From Clavelina lepadiformis (Eukaryota; Chordata; Ascidiacea; Aplousobranchia; Clavelinidae), in NCBI RefSeq assembly GCF_947623445.1, contig NC_135247.1, positions 14,448,501 through 14,512,500 on the forward strand: a stretch of DNA of 64,000 nt, in the 5' to 3' direction. The position numbers and the translations under genes were made by a program. Within the stretch, counting starts at the first letter, position 1. Every line of letters begins with the position of its first letter. Under the pieces are notes generated by a model. The model was not told the origin of the DNA. It searched no databases and saw nothing but the letters and a program-made list of their open reading frames with translations. Of this stretch, positions 1 through 12,556 are shown piece by piece.

Positions 1-408
1 ACCACTATATTTTATCCCAATACATTTCGTAGTAATATTTTGATTATCAGTATTTGTAATCAGTTATACTAATCTGTAAACAAAAATAAATTTTCCCGCA
101 GTAAATTTCATTATTGAGCGACCGCGGAGCCATCGTCACTAATGTGTTTGTGTTACCGCATCTACGCTATAACTGACCTAATAACAATAGGTTATAGCCC
201 AATCTCACGCCTATTACCAAGGCCTAAAATGACTGCAAATTCTGCCAAAAGTAGCACGACAGTAAAAGCCACAAAATATATGCACTGCCATCGACAGAAC
301 AATCAATTATTCAGACCTACCCTGTATATCGCTTATGATTAAGTCTACTCAATTTCGATGTAGTGTTGTTTAAGGTTTACTATCGCATCTCAACTGACAT
401 CTATTTAC

Positions 409-3400
409 CTGCCCATTCGCTCCAACGCAGCTTCTAACCGAGAAGGTCATGCCCCCACCGCACGATGTTGAGCAGGTAGAGTATGCTGACCATGACGTCC
501 ATTCATGAAATGAATCACCTATTTATAAAAATATAGTTGGAGAGCAAAGCTCGACTAACATTGCAATAAATTTAATAGTCTGTTATAGCTGTCACTACTC
601 ACGGGGTTAGAAAGTATAGTTTCTTGGTGTAATAAAAATGTTAAGTCGTGGAGGTTACAGTACGCTATTCGTACTGTGAATAATATAGTGTTATTGTTTG
701 AAATACATGTTAATCTTCTTTATGAATAGATTTACACCGAAAACTTACAGGAACGCAAATTACAAGTTCGGTGCTGTTCGTGCTGGTTGTCAGAGAGCCA
801 TGTTGCGCACAAAGACCTATGCACGATGACACCACTATTTTCCACTAAAACACATTCTCTGTTACGCTTTGTACGACCTTCTCCACACGATGCTGAACAG
901 TATTCCCAGCTTCCCCAGTCATCCCAGTTTATAACCTTTGCTGGACAAGGTCCTCGCGAGCAGTTACGGTTTTCGGTAATATTGAAAGAACAATCTTGAT
1001 CTGGTGCTATTGTGCTGTTAAAGCAAGCTCTCGTTCGTTGCTGAATTCCCTGCTCGCAAGTGCTTGAGCAGTCAGTCCAAGGTCCCCATTCATTTATAAC
1101 CACGCAATTTTCTTTTGTGAAACAGGTTTGAGATTCAGAGCTTTTGCCAACGCATAAGTCAACGTTAACCTCCTCGCCATTTATTACACACAAACGATGC
1201 CTCGTTTGAGTATCAGGCTTACCACATGAAGCTTGACAAGCTTCAAACGGACTCCATTTATCCCAAATGGGGCAGCTCAATCCGTTGCAAACACTGTCTT
1301 CGACTGGCGAACCGTGGCACAACCTTGAGTCGGCCGCAGCCTGAGGCTCGCTATCGTATATACAGTAGCGACGTCGTTGCTGTCTTCCAGCTCCACAGCT
1401 GGCAGAACAGTCTTCCCAGGCCTGCCATGTACTCCATTTGACTGCAATGTGGGTGCAGTTTTTTGAGCAGGACTGTGTTTCTTTCGACAAACCGTCACAC
1501 TCTGTAAAGGGCAATATCTCTCTTGGTGGAGCATGTTTAGCGCAGTGACGCTCTCTTTGCTGAGTTCCGTATCCGCAGCTATGTGAGCAGGTTGACCAAC
1601 TGTTCCATGAAAGCCAGGCACTCCCAACTTCCTGAACTCGTGGCGGTGTTAAATTAGATTCAGAATTTACATTTCTTGCTAAAACCGGGGAGTTCACCGA
1701 ACTCGGTACTGGCTTCTGCAATGATATTAAAGTATATTTGAACCACTCAAAGATTTGTTTGGGTTAACAGCTACATTTCCAAAGCAATTGCTTGTTTTTT
1801 ATACTCTGTTTAATTGCAATAGTCTAGTGTCTGTACAGTCACAAAAATATGTCTGAATCATAACAAATTAATTTTGTCTTTTCACATTTTTACTCACGAA
1901 TTTGCGATGGTAGCAAATGTAGTGGGAGCAGCAACCAATCACGGAATCGCTCAAATTAGGCAGACCCGGGAAAGGGAAATATTTGTACGGACAATAGTTA
2001 TTCGTATAAGTTGACACCCGCGGTTGTACTCCTGAAATCAGAGTTAAGTATGCCAACAGGTTGTCGTTATTTATTCCCGTCAGCAAGTTTGGGCTTTTCT
2101 GCTGCAATTCGAAAAGGAGTTCTTGAGTTACGCCTTCGACAGACGGTAATCTGTTCACTGTGGGCGAAAAGTCTCTACAACAGCCAGAGCTCTGGCACTG
2201 TAGAGTATAAGTGAGATTAAAGTCACTGGTCCTCGGAAACAAGCAAGGTAGTCGGCGGAATGTTGATGGCTTGATTTCCGAGTCCTGTAAAACTATTCAC
2301 ATTTTATTCCGAGAAAATCGTTTCAGTAAAATTTGTTTGATTTATAAGGATATTTTTCGCGCTACACCATACTTTAACGCAATTTATATTATCTTTAATT
2401 GTATTTTTTCTGATGCTTATGAAAGCTTGTGTGCAGTTATGGAATGTAAAGATATTTGACAACGGGATCTAGGACGACTCCTCTTATAATAGTAAACATT
2501 GCAACATTGCCCTAACATTGCATTTTACCCAAAGATGTTCTTAAAACTCACCGTAGAGCATTCCATGTCTTCTTTGCTTTCTGCTATTAGCTCGGGATGT
2601 GATAGCGCAATGTCAGTATGTTTGCTTAGCCTTAGGTTAGGGTAATTGCATTCACCAGTTATGTCGTCAAAACAGCAATCTTTAAGTCTACATTCCAGCT
2701 TTGTTATACCTGGTCGTGAAATATGATATAGCTCTTATCGAGAAGATAATCTGGTTGTTCTCCGTCTATTAAGTACCATTTGTCACAAGTTTTGTATTTA
2801 TCATTCGACTATCTAACGTTTAGGGTCAAATATGCAAATTTAACTTCATTTTATTGTATCGACAAGTTTAAGACGTTTCGTATTTTTTACACACAAAGGT
2901 CTTTTGAGTTTGCTAGATCGAGCTATTTTACAAAAACAAGGTCATTACCTATCCAACCACATACAGTTTGTCGGATCAGTGTATGTGTGAATCTGTTGCT
3001 CACGGAACAAATTGCTTGCTTAAAGTCAATGGTGTTGTTGAAACCTGACACGAAAAGGTCCACCACGGTCTGCTGAAAGAATGGATTCCAGGGTTGGATT
3101 CGACTTGCAATGTCACTAAAAACATCACTAACTGTATCGAGTTCTCAGATACGAAACCATGTCAGTTAAATGCACAAGTTGCGTATGATCAGCTTGCAGG
3201 ACCTGATATACACAACCTTAAATTTAAATAACCGTACATGGCGCTTGTTTACATTTGTCGTTTCACAGTGTGACGTTTAAGTGAGGCGATTAAACGGATC
3301 GTAAGGTTAAGAGAAGGATTCTGCTAACACCTATCTTTGCTTACTAATAACGTTTCGAAGTTGGACCATAATAGCAAACTGGTGCGCTGTCCATGTAATG

Positions 3401-4340
3401 ATCTCCTAACATTCGTTTATGCAAAAGCAAGTCATCATCAAAGCAACATCTAGGATCTCTCAAACAAACCCCCGCATCAGTCTCGGCTTCGGGAATGTCC
3501 CTTGCACATCTTGTTCTAAGATTTTAATAAAATGATACATTTATATTTTTAAGTTTCCAATTTCGGTGAAGAGGTTTTACCTTTACCTCTGGCAGATTGG
3601 GACTCTGACTGGACAGTTTGGTAACTTTTCTCCAGCTAAAAGAGATATGTCCAAGCTCGTCTTTTGGATGTTTATCTACAAATACAATCCAATTACGTCA
3701 ATAAGTTTTTGTCGAATGCTCATTTATATTTGTTTATACTATAAGTGTGCTACGCAATCTGGAACATATACAGCTGTTTTGTTCAGTGTACAAACTGATA
3801 ATAGTGGTTTAAACTTCTAGTTATATGTGAACAATTACAAACAATGTAGGTTCTCTATCTTTGTAAGATTTTGTTGTTACGCTAAAAGATGGTGTAATCT
3901 ATTAACTTTGGATGATTGATAACAGTAGGCGACACATAGTTACTACATTCAAATTTTCTGGTTATAATTTGCTTTTTCAGCAATGAATAACACGTTTTTC
4001 ATTTCACGTCAATCCTTCAATCTCTGTTATATGTCAAAATAAAAAACATTTTCATTTCAAGATTACTGCCTTACATTGGGCAACCCGTATTTTTGCAGTA
4101 AGCCAGCATTTATTACAGGATCCATGCTGTCAGGTAACCGAATGCCATGTGAAGCCTGCAGTTGCTTTTCAAGTTCCGTATACCAGCCTTGCGTCGACAC
4201 TGCAATTTGCAAAACAACGAGTCTCATGAAATTATTACACCACTTTTGAATCACAAATTTATATCATACCATATATACATACCTGAGCCAAGATTTGCAA
4301 ATGCTGTGAGGAACGTGAGCAGAAGTGCAATGATGTACAT
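409..4340 (-). CDS. Gene A: secreted trefoil-like/TSP1 repeat protein, paralogue of gene B (3' end not found)
   Basis: Hand-built model, minus strand. Exons in order: 4340-4283, 4199-4075, 3675-3587, 3515-3345, 3115-2949, 2709-2552, 2284-1898, 1715-749, 518-409. All junctions are GT-AG and phases join without a stop for 744 residues. Residues 1-19 are a hydrophobic signal peptide (MYIIALLLTFLTAFA). Small cysteine modules with CC pairs follow, for example RDPRCCFDDD and LKDCCFDD. Six TSP1 repeats come next: five in the 967-nt exon, with W-x-x-W and CSxSCGxG motifs, and a sixth in exon 518-409. Exons 3515-3345 (171 nt) and 3115-2949 (167 nt) match the lengths of their counterparts in gene B, and RRLPC and IQPWNPFFQ are shared. 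Gene A lacks B's exon 2, the first trefoil-like module. Exon 518-409 ends in a donor, so coding continues beyond it, probably off the window. TSP1 and trefoil modules are extracellular binding and adhesion folds; the role here is unknown. Confidence 0.85.
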
Positions 4341-6564
4341 ATTGACTAACTTTAATACACATGCAAAGCAAACATTGTCCAAAATACGACAGTCTTTATT
4401 ATATCTGCATGAGAATATGTGATTACTCCTGTTTGTAAGAAACCTACACAAACTACAAATCTTGTTTATTTTGTGAACTCTTTGTATCCTATCTACCCAA
4501 CATGTGAGTATATGACTACTGCAAGCTGATCTGGTTCACTGAACACTCACGCCTATGTTATTGCTCGAACCGGGTTTTGTTATCATCACTGTTTCCAAAA
4601 ATTACCAGTGTTACCACTTCAATACGACAACTTTTCGCCGTAGGTGCTTACTCGACTAATGACTATTAAAGAGAAGGCGTGGCAGCCATCAAAAGTGTCA
4701 GGAGCTAACTACTGAGGCTCACGGTTGTCAGCTTTGAAAAAACCTTTGAGGTAGGTCTTTATTCAACATTTACCGAGAGCACTGTGCACAAAATAGACTT
4801 ACTCGTCATATACTGTTGTAGTTAATGGGTGTCGTATAGCCTGGGGCCATATAATCATTTATTTTTTTATTGTGCAACTCTATTTGATTACGCTTAATCT
4901 CAGGTTACATTAATTGGATGAGGGCATAGACCTTCTTAATGGTCAGAGTAACTTCAAAAGAGAGTTGAGATTCATAACAGATACATTTAATATTCCAAGT
5001 TATGTTTGCTCAATCTGACCGGTTTTGTTGTATTTCTACTGCGGAGAAGACACGATAACCCAAAATACAAAGTCAATTAATTTATACAAAACTAACTTTT
5101 TGGTTTATCCGCGTAAAGCAAGCATTTACTAACAGACAAGAGGTTTATAGTAACAGTAATCAAAATTTTTCTTTCTAAAATGTGGATTGATTCTTAAATT
5201 TTACAGCCCGTTTACGGGAGTCAAAACACCATGTCTCTCACAAACCCTGTTTATCATAAACCGACGCAAAACAAGTTGACTTCAAAAAACGGATAAAATT
5301 TTTTGTACGTTATATGCCGGGATATGTAGTCATAGTTATACTACGATATCATGGCTCAGTCTAGTGATTAAAAGCGATAAGAATGTACATCACAAGATGA
5401 CGCACTTGTGGTATGACACATCAGTATCACGTCGTGGCATGTCAACAGTTGCGTTTTAATACAAAACAGATAAAACAGGGAAAAGAGTTAAGCCCTTTCG
5501 TTTTAAGCCTTTTTTTGGTTTTATCATTTTCCCCGTGCATTAGCGCGTGCTAATAGCAATTAGCAACTATAGCAATTGTTCATTCCAGCCGCGCTAATGA
5601 TCAAAAACAAAAGTACTGATTTATTGGTACATTCATTTGAGACCGTATGACAATCGAACCAAAGCTGCGTTCCTTTTTCAGTAAAACTCAAACTTAACCT
5701 GAGGGTAGTTGGAACCAAGCAAGCGGTACTGAGATTATGTTATGCACTTTTCCAGAGCTAAAAAAACTGCATTACGTTTTTTTATGCAAAGTGAATGTTC
5801 TCGATTGTTTTTGGAATATGTTAGAAAATAGGATAGGCAAGTGTTTGAAATGGAGTTACAGCGACCAAGCGTATAATTCAATTTTTGTTACTGCTCAAGT
5901 AAGTTTTGCTTTGCAAACTTGTCAGTTCCTTGTTATTAATACCTCGACTTCAGAGTACCGCGCAAAATATGTTAACTGTCAACAGTGTATTACTTTTTGG
6001 AGCAGCCGATTATTATTAATATGAATTCATTGGTTGGATGAAGAGAAACCCAGAGAAATGAAGTAAAAGATTGTTTACAGAAAATGGATGGCCTGCCGTG
6101 CCTTGATTCGCATTTCTAGTTTAAATTCCCATATTTTAATTTGCTGTTCTTTGTGTGTTCTTTTGCTGTTTGTCTCAAAATATTCTAAAATCGATTGCTA
6201 TTAAAATACGTTTTGAAGGTTGTTAAGTTCTGAAAGCAACCAGAGAGAAAAATTGCATTGTTTACTTTTTATGATAATTGGATTTTAAAATAGCAAAATC
6301 TTTAATTTTGTTACTGCCATAAAAGTTTTTTTTGGTAAAAAAGGAATTTTGCTTTTCTCTTGGCTCAAAGTTCTACAGTTTTGTCCCAGTCCGATCAACT
6401 ATAAATCACCTTGACTATATAAAATTTTGCTGTATGAATTGTTTCTTTTCACAATATAGAAATTTTATTCAGGCGCAAAATGTTTTCCTCACAGAAAAGG
6501 TATTTTACAGTATTCAACTTTATTGGTTTTACAGCCAACAATTCAATGCAAACGTTGTTTGGAA
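4341..6564. other. Intergenic region between genes B and A
   Basis: No supportable exon on either strand. It should hold the promoter of A and the 3' untranslated region of B. The only clear structure is a 10-bp inverted repeat, CATTAGCGCG at 5538-5547 and its complement at 5590-5599, 42 bases apart. Confidence 0.5.
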
Positions 6565-9500
6565 CTAACAAGCGGGACAGTTATAACGGTCAAAGTTTGG
6601 CTGTTCATTTCTGCAAGTTGGATTTAAACATCTGCAAAGTAAAAAGAGTATTAGATATGCATGTGGTTACCTTCGTTTATAAACAAGATTTTCTAATTCA
6701 ACAGTGATCTTTGTTTCAGATCTTGCCTAGGCCGAAAACAATGACAAAGTTGTGTAGATTTTCACTCCATGCTACATGTGTGTTACCTGCATCGTACACG
6801 AGTTCCACCACACGTGTCGGGGCACGCCGACCATTCGCAACAATAGTAATTTGGAGGACAAGAAGGAAGGCCACACGCTGGGCACGGTCGAGTTTCCACG
6901 TCACTGCCCGGACATAAGTTTGAGTTGACCTGCCACAAAATGTTTTTTATTCGACTTATGTTATACTTTACTGGGACTCAAATAGGAGCATTCTCGCTCA
7001 CTACATTCCGCATGAATTTTAACAGTCATATAGGCCGCAGCGGTTTTGCAGAAAAGATTGGAAAGCGGTCAAAAAGTGTTTTCTGTCAATATTTTTTCGA
7101 TTTTACCTGAATCAATTGACCAGCATTATTCCGTCGGAAACATCGACGAGATCTTTGCTGATTTTGCCCAGGACTGCATGGTTGTGAGCAAACTGTCCAT
7201 GCAGAAAAATCACCCCAAAAATACTGCGTTGGTTGGGTTGCAAAACCTAAAATATTGTTCAAACATTCACTAATGAGCTTCTAAAAAAATAGAGCCCAAG
7301 AAATAGCTCGATTCGCACAAGGCATAACAAAACTATTCATATTTCAGGGCGATAGCAAACAAGGGTCATATGTGATAAAACAGTTTTAAGCAGCACTGAC
7401 ACACAAAATTATGGCAATTATAGAGTATATACTTACAGGGGCCAAGGTTACAAGTTTGACTTTCTTGCAACTCCCCTCCGTAAGCACAAATACAAAACTG
7501 TGGATGTATTGGTGAGTTAGATCTGCCTCGATAATAGCATGGTCTCTCCCTGGTTCGTGTACCTTGACCGCAGGTTCTAGTGCAAGGAGTGTATTGGGTA
7601 TAATCACCCCAAACGACCCATGGAGTAGACGGTGTTGGCAAGCAAGTACCACCAGTGCATCTCCCTTCTTGACTCAGTTGGTTTGGTAAGCAATTGGAAG
7701 GATTAGTTGGCTGATTGTTCCTATCCAGGCAATCACGGCTTCGGTAACGAACACATTCACTTGTGCATGGACTCCACGGTCTCCACGCACCAACTCTATA
7801 GCAAGGGGGACCGTTACATTGTCTCGATTCCTGCCTCGGTCCTTGACAGCCACTTCCTCCGATACAAGATCTAGATCGGATTTCCGTTCCAGCACCACCA
7901 CATTGGGCGTTGCAGTTACCCCAGGGTCCATATGGGCCCCAGCGAGAGCAAGATGATCCTGTACATGGGCGGGTACTAGTTGATGAACCTGGACAACCAC
8001 CTGATGGCCGGCCATTGCTAAGACATGTACGAGATCGTGTTTGAGTTCCTCCAGAACCACAAGCAACACTACAACTACCGTACGGTCGCCAGCCGCCCCA
8101 GGCTGCGCAAGGGGGTCCTACACAAGATTGCGTTTCGACCGCAGACCCTTGGCAGGTGTCTGATTGTCGTCCATCTGAATGTAGGCACTGACGTGATCTT
8201 GTTTGAGTTGCACTAGAACCACAACCCTGGCAAGGTCCAAATGGCCCATAACTTCCCCATCTTGCTTGCGGTACAAAGGGTGGTGGCTGGAAGACCTGCA
8301 TTAGAACATATTTGGTTTAGCAATTTTGGATTCAGTTTGTGATGTGCAAGCATTTATTTTCAAATAAATAATTAATTTAAACTTGCGCTGACCAAGTTTG
8401 TGAAAACTGAATTTTCGCTGACGAAAAATAATATTGTTTAATAATCGTATAGTATACATTAGTAACCGGTTCGGTTAAAAAGCCCAAATCCTATCACTTA
8501 CGGATATCTTTTTGTGGTAGCAGCTGTGTATTGTGCAACAGTTGTCAGTAAAATCATCTAGATCTGGAAACCCTGGAATCGGGAAGTAAAAATAGGGACA
8601 GAAAAAATCTGTAAAGTCTACATTGGAGAACCCTTGTGAAAACAGAACTGGCGTCAACAATGGATTGGAAGTAAGAAGGTTTGGCGGGACACCACCACTT
8701 AATGCGGCAAAACCGCTTAATTCAGGAAGCAGGCCAAGGATGTTTTGACAACAGTTTGAGGTTTGACATCTGAACAAAAGCGACGTGTAACCGGATATAT
8801 CAGAATTGCATTGGCAGGGCAATCGACGGAAAATGTTGGGATTAAAAGTTGGACTGAAAGGCTAAAACAAAGAAAATTGTCAGACAATTAGTACAAATGG
8901 CAAATATTATACCAAACATCAAAAATATACCAAGTTTTAAATACACAACGAAGACAAACATACCGGTTGACAAACAGCCTCATCTGGAGTTTGAGCGATT
9001 AGCTCAGGATAATATTCCTGTGACGGAAGATTTCCGAAGCCGAAGTTTCCAATAGGATTGTAAGGTTGATTTACCAGCTGTCCACCCAGTGTTGTAGGAT
9101 AATTACAGCGGTCATCGTCATCGTTGTAGCAGCAACCTTTCAGGTTGCATTGTAGCTTGGTGATTCCTATAAATTAAGATCATCAAATAAGTTTAGAACA
9201 GTTTTATGGTTTGTAAACACTCAAGATTATATTAATTTAAAACACGCTGTAAACATCTACCTTCATTTAGTTGTAAACAATTTTTTCTCACCTTCCCAAC
9301 CACACTTTACTACTCCAAATCCTTGGGGTAGTAAACTGGTAACTCGGCATATAATTTGTTGTTGAAAGTTTAAGGCCGTGTCAAAAATATCTTCGAAAAT
9401 ATTTACCACAGCTTCTTGAAAAAACGGATTCCATGGTTGAATGCTTGCAGCGATTTGCCTGACAAATGGCAACATACAATGGGTGAAAGACAATTCATTT

Positions 9501-10964
9501 ACGTAGGCTATACGAACAATCAAAACGACAATGGATAGTCTGCTAAGTTGCTTTGGTATCACTAACAACAAAAAATCCAATGATTTTGACCAATAAAAAT
9601 TGTTCAGTTAATGAAATTTCAATAACTTAATAGTTAAACAACAAATGATAAAAAATTTGTAATACGCAAGTACCTGTATCTAGAGGCAGTGGGGCCATTA
9701 TAGCAGACAGGGGCACCTCCCATGTATCCAGGCCCAAAAACAGCTTTGTAAAGAAATAAATCTTTGTCAAAGCAACAGGATGGATCTTTATAACACTCTA
9801 TTGGGTCAAACTCGGCAGCTGGATTTTGAACATTACAACGCGTCCTGTAAATATAAAACACTTTTTAAAAGCTACGAAATAAGTTAATCACTTTATAAAA
9901 CATAACTAAGTCAGTTTTGCACTTATGGCTCGGCTATTTTGAATACAGTATCTTGGGTACCTGTGACAAAAAGGTGTGGGCACAGCACATGCTGGAAAAT
10001 CGAGAGCAAAGCCTAGCAAGCTGTTGCCACCTCCGAAGTTTAAGCCACGTGCTTGGACTCTGCCGGTAATTTCCTGCGGAGCAGACATTTGGTAATCAGT
10101 GAAGTTGGAAAACTTTTTTTATTGTTAAGCTGTGTCAAAAATGCGCAAAAAAATTGTGAAAAACGTAATGGTTGTTTTTCTGAAAACCTACTGGTTCAGC
10201 TCCGGTTAATGCTCTCGCCTGCTCCGTGACAGAGTTAAAGTTATCTGGCTTTTCTACTTCGCGTAACCGGCCCTCTGCCTGTTCTTTCATCCGGTTTAAT
10301 GCCCGTGATCTACCTGAAAAATTCATAACGATTTGCTACATGTCATAATAGGGTATAGAAAGCAAGTAAAAGTGATGTAGGAATCGTTTCCGGAAACATA
10401 CATATTTATTATACTTATAGTTAGTAATTTTTCGTTGGTTATAATGCCGTTATAAGGTTCTACATAGGGGAGAATTTTACCAAAACTATTTAAAATCTAT
10501 AATTTATAACATGACACAGATCTGTTTTAATCTTATCGGTTGGAATACTGACCTCTAGCTGCCTCCTCAGTAAGGAAGCAGTAAGGCCTTTTCAAAGTGG
10601 CGTCAAAACAACATGCTGTGCTGCATTCATCTTCCCTGTCACTTGTGCCACAAGGTGTTCTCTGTGCTCTGTTATTACAAGTGGGACGCTGCGCATCTAC
10701 GAAGGAAAATAAAAAATTAAATCCTAAAAAAAATTGAGGTTTAAAACTTGTTAAAACTTTTCTATCATTTCAGCGTTTATTTTATTGGAACTGGCGGATA
10801 AAGCAGACACAAAACAAGCTTCAGAAATACTATATCTTATATCATATTGTGTGCACTTTAATGTTTCATATAAGCATTTATTAAACTAACTAAAAATATT
10901 GTGTTTTACCTGCCACAGTGAGGAAAGCTGCGATCAGCCCTATAAAAGCTGCTATTTTAACCAT
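6565..10964 (-). CDS. Gene B: secreted trefoil-like/TSP1 repeat protein, complete 12-exon model (847 aa)
   Basis: Minus-strand exons: 10964-10910, 10696-10553, 10313-10192, 10073-9961, 9844-9674, 9458-9292, 9166-8964, 8861-8502, 8295-7437, 7246-7107, 6929-6787, 6631-6565 (stop TAG). Phases agree at every junction and the total is 2544 nt. Residues 1-18 are a signal peptide (MVKIAAFIGLIAAFLTVA). Residues 19-66 are a P-type trefoil-like module: C, then R-T-P-C-G, then ECSTACCFD and YCF. A second CCFD module follows at about 145-200, then CC modules at 260-445. Residues 446-731 carry five TSP1 repeats rich in Gly, Ser and Thr. A sixth repeat (FSAWTVCSQPC) and a seventh, shortened one (WSACPDTCGG) lie in the last exons. 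Many first-Trp positions of the W-x-x-W motif are Tyr, Phe or missing. It is the tandem paralogue of gene A. The protein is presumably secreted; the ligand is unknown. The small terminal exons are supported by phase and cysteine pattern. Confidence 0.87.
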
Positions 10965-12150
10965 TTCTCAAAATAACCTGGAAAATATGATTATAACTAT
11001 TTACCCGAGCTTATTTCAGTTTTTATTTTTTATTGAAATATGCATGTGCAGCAACATATTGCTGAGGGTAAAATTGATGTCATTTTTAAACTTATCGAGA
11101 AGAAATGGTTCAAACCATGTAGTCTATAAGAAAAAAGTTCTACAGAAACTTATAAGACCAATGCGAACACGAACCCTATTTATACATTGTTCAAAGTTTT
11201 GGTACAAAAAATTTGTACCAGGACGCTTAATTTTTGGTTTCACATGTTTGATTATTTTACATGGCGCTAGTCCTTCGAGATACGTTGTTGTTACTGTGTA
11301 ATCCAATTAAATAAGAAAAGAAAAAAAAAATAGAAGTAGGCTATAATAGAAAAAATATTTATTTTTAATACATGACGTGGGTATTACTCAGTTTGACAAG
11401 AACAAACATTGATCACAATTTTTTTGCTGAATATTGCTTTTCGAGGCTAAAACCTCAGCACGGATTGCTCCAGGGCAAAATTTCGTGATAACCTCCAATA
11501 AAACAAATTTTGAAATATTTGTACTACATTGCCTATAATTTAATTATACTCACGAGTAAATGAGTAATCCGGTTTTTTATTTCTATAACCGCACCAAGAC
11601 CATATGGCTTCGGTAACTGGCGGTGCCAGCAACAATGTTTATGGAAAAACCAATGGCAACAATTTCCGTGTTGTTGCGTTTGAAAATGCATATTTTTGAA
11701 TATTATTTATGTTTGAAGTGTTACAGTATCATGCTCGAAAATATAAGTGCTCGATTCATACTGTATACGATTTTTAACTAACATTGAAATAACAAAAAAA
11801 AATAACCTATAAATCATGAATTTGGTTCGATTGCATTGAGTTTTGAAACGTAAAAGTATGCTTAGGCAAAATTTAGGCGAATATTTAAAGATTATATTTA
11901 CTACTAATAAATAAGATTGAAGTAACAGAGACAAAAATCTAAAAGCGCATGAATTACATAGGCCTATAAGTTAGAAGTTAGAAGACCTACGTATAGCTTT
12001 ATTCACAGTTAGTAATAGTGTAGAAACATACCAATTGCAAACCCACGAATACAGAAATGTTTTCGTTAACAAAACGTGAGAAAGGGAATAAAGTTACGTT
12101 TTGTAATTGCCAAAAAAAATAAATAAAACGCAACAGTTAAATAAAACAAT
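10965..12150. repeat. Upstream region of gene B, copy 1 of a diverged tandem duplication
   Basis: This stretch aligns by eye with 12550-13585. Shared blocks include TTTTTAAACTTATCG near 11088 and 12783, the run around CCGCACCAAGACCATAT at 11592 and 13168, and CAGCAACAATGTTTATGG at 11629 and 13207. The offset is about 1.57 kb. Several small indels separate the copies. No coding exon is seen inside. Confidence 0.75.
11176..11184 (-). promoter_or_regulatory. Probable TATA box of gene B
   Basis: The minus strand reads TATAAATAG about 210 bases upstream of gene B's ATG. The equivalent spot in the decayed upstream copy (near 12860) reads more like CATAAACATA, so the box is lost there. An 8-bp palindrome with a 3-base centre (GGTACAAA...TTTGTACC, 11201-11219) lies just upstream. 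Placement is by motif only; no start site is known. Confidence 0.4.
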
Positions 12151-12481
12151 TTTAAAGAAGAGTTTAGGTTCAAACACCACCAGTATTCCGAATACTCAAC
12201 CAGAGTTTAGAATTCATCCAACTACAGCTATGAGTGGCGTTAAAATAAATGCACTGTAGCACTTACACAAAATTTTTTATTTGGTGTTGGCTGCACATTG
12301 CCTCATATACAATAGTACTATGCGCGGTTTCATTCGCTTTTCTCTTGCTGCAATCCATATGAGTGCGATTTGCACTTAGCCAATTACCTTTCATTTTCAC
12401 GTATCTGACCCAAACTAAGCGAGCGAGGCGCGTTAAAATATTAGCCACTTTGCTTCGAATGATTTTAATTTATATATTTTA

Positions 12482-12556
12482 CTTATAAAAAAAAACAGAA
12501 TACGGCCTAAAAATTCTTGTCGAAGCTAAAATAGCTTCTAATCTATTTATACTCAT
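12482..12556 (-). pseudogene. Degenerate copy of gene B exon 1
   Basis: The minus strand reads TGAGAAATGAGTATAAATAG, which lines up with TGAGAAATGGTTAAAATAGC at gene B's start codon. The frame after the ATG runs 25 codons (MSINRLEAILAST...) to a stop, without the hydrophobic signal-peptide character or the GTAAAA donor at the expected place. I read it as the decayed start of a third gene copy left by the duplication. No downstream exons were found. The resemblance is short, so confidence is limited. Confidence 0.35.

Noticed and set aside
1..408. Further TSP1 exons of gene A corresponding to the last two exons of gene B
   Set aside because: I scanned the minus strand for the CPxCG...CCEWSACPDTCGG pattern and for a short CPAC-stop exon and did not find them; they may lie outside the window.
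7386..8069. Open frames overlapping the TSP1 exons of gene B (and likewise 1277-1627 over gene A)
   Set aside because: Shadow frames of the cysteine-rich exons; the TSP1 frame explains the sequence.
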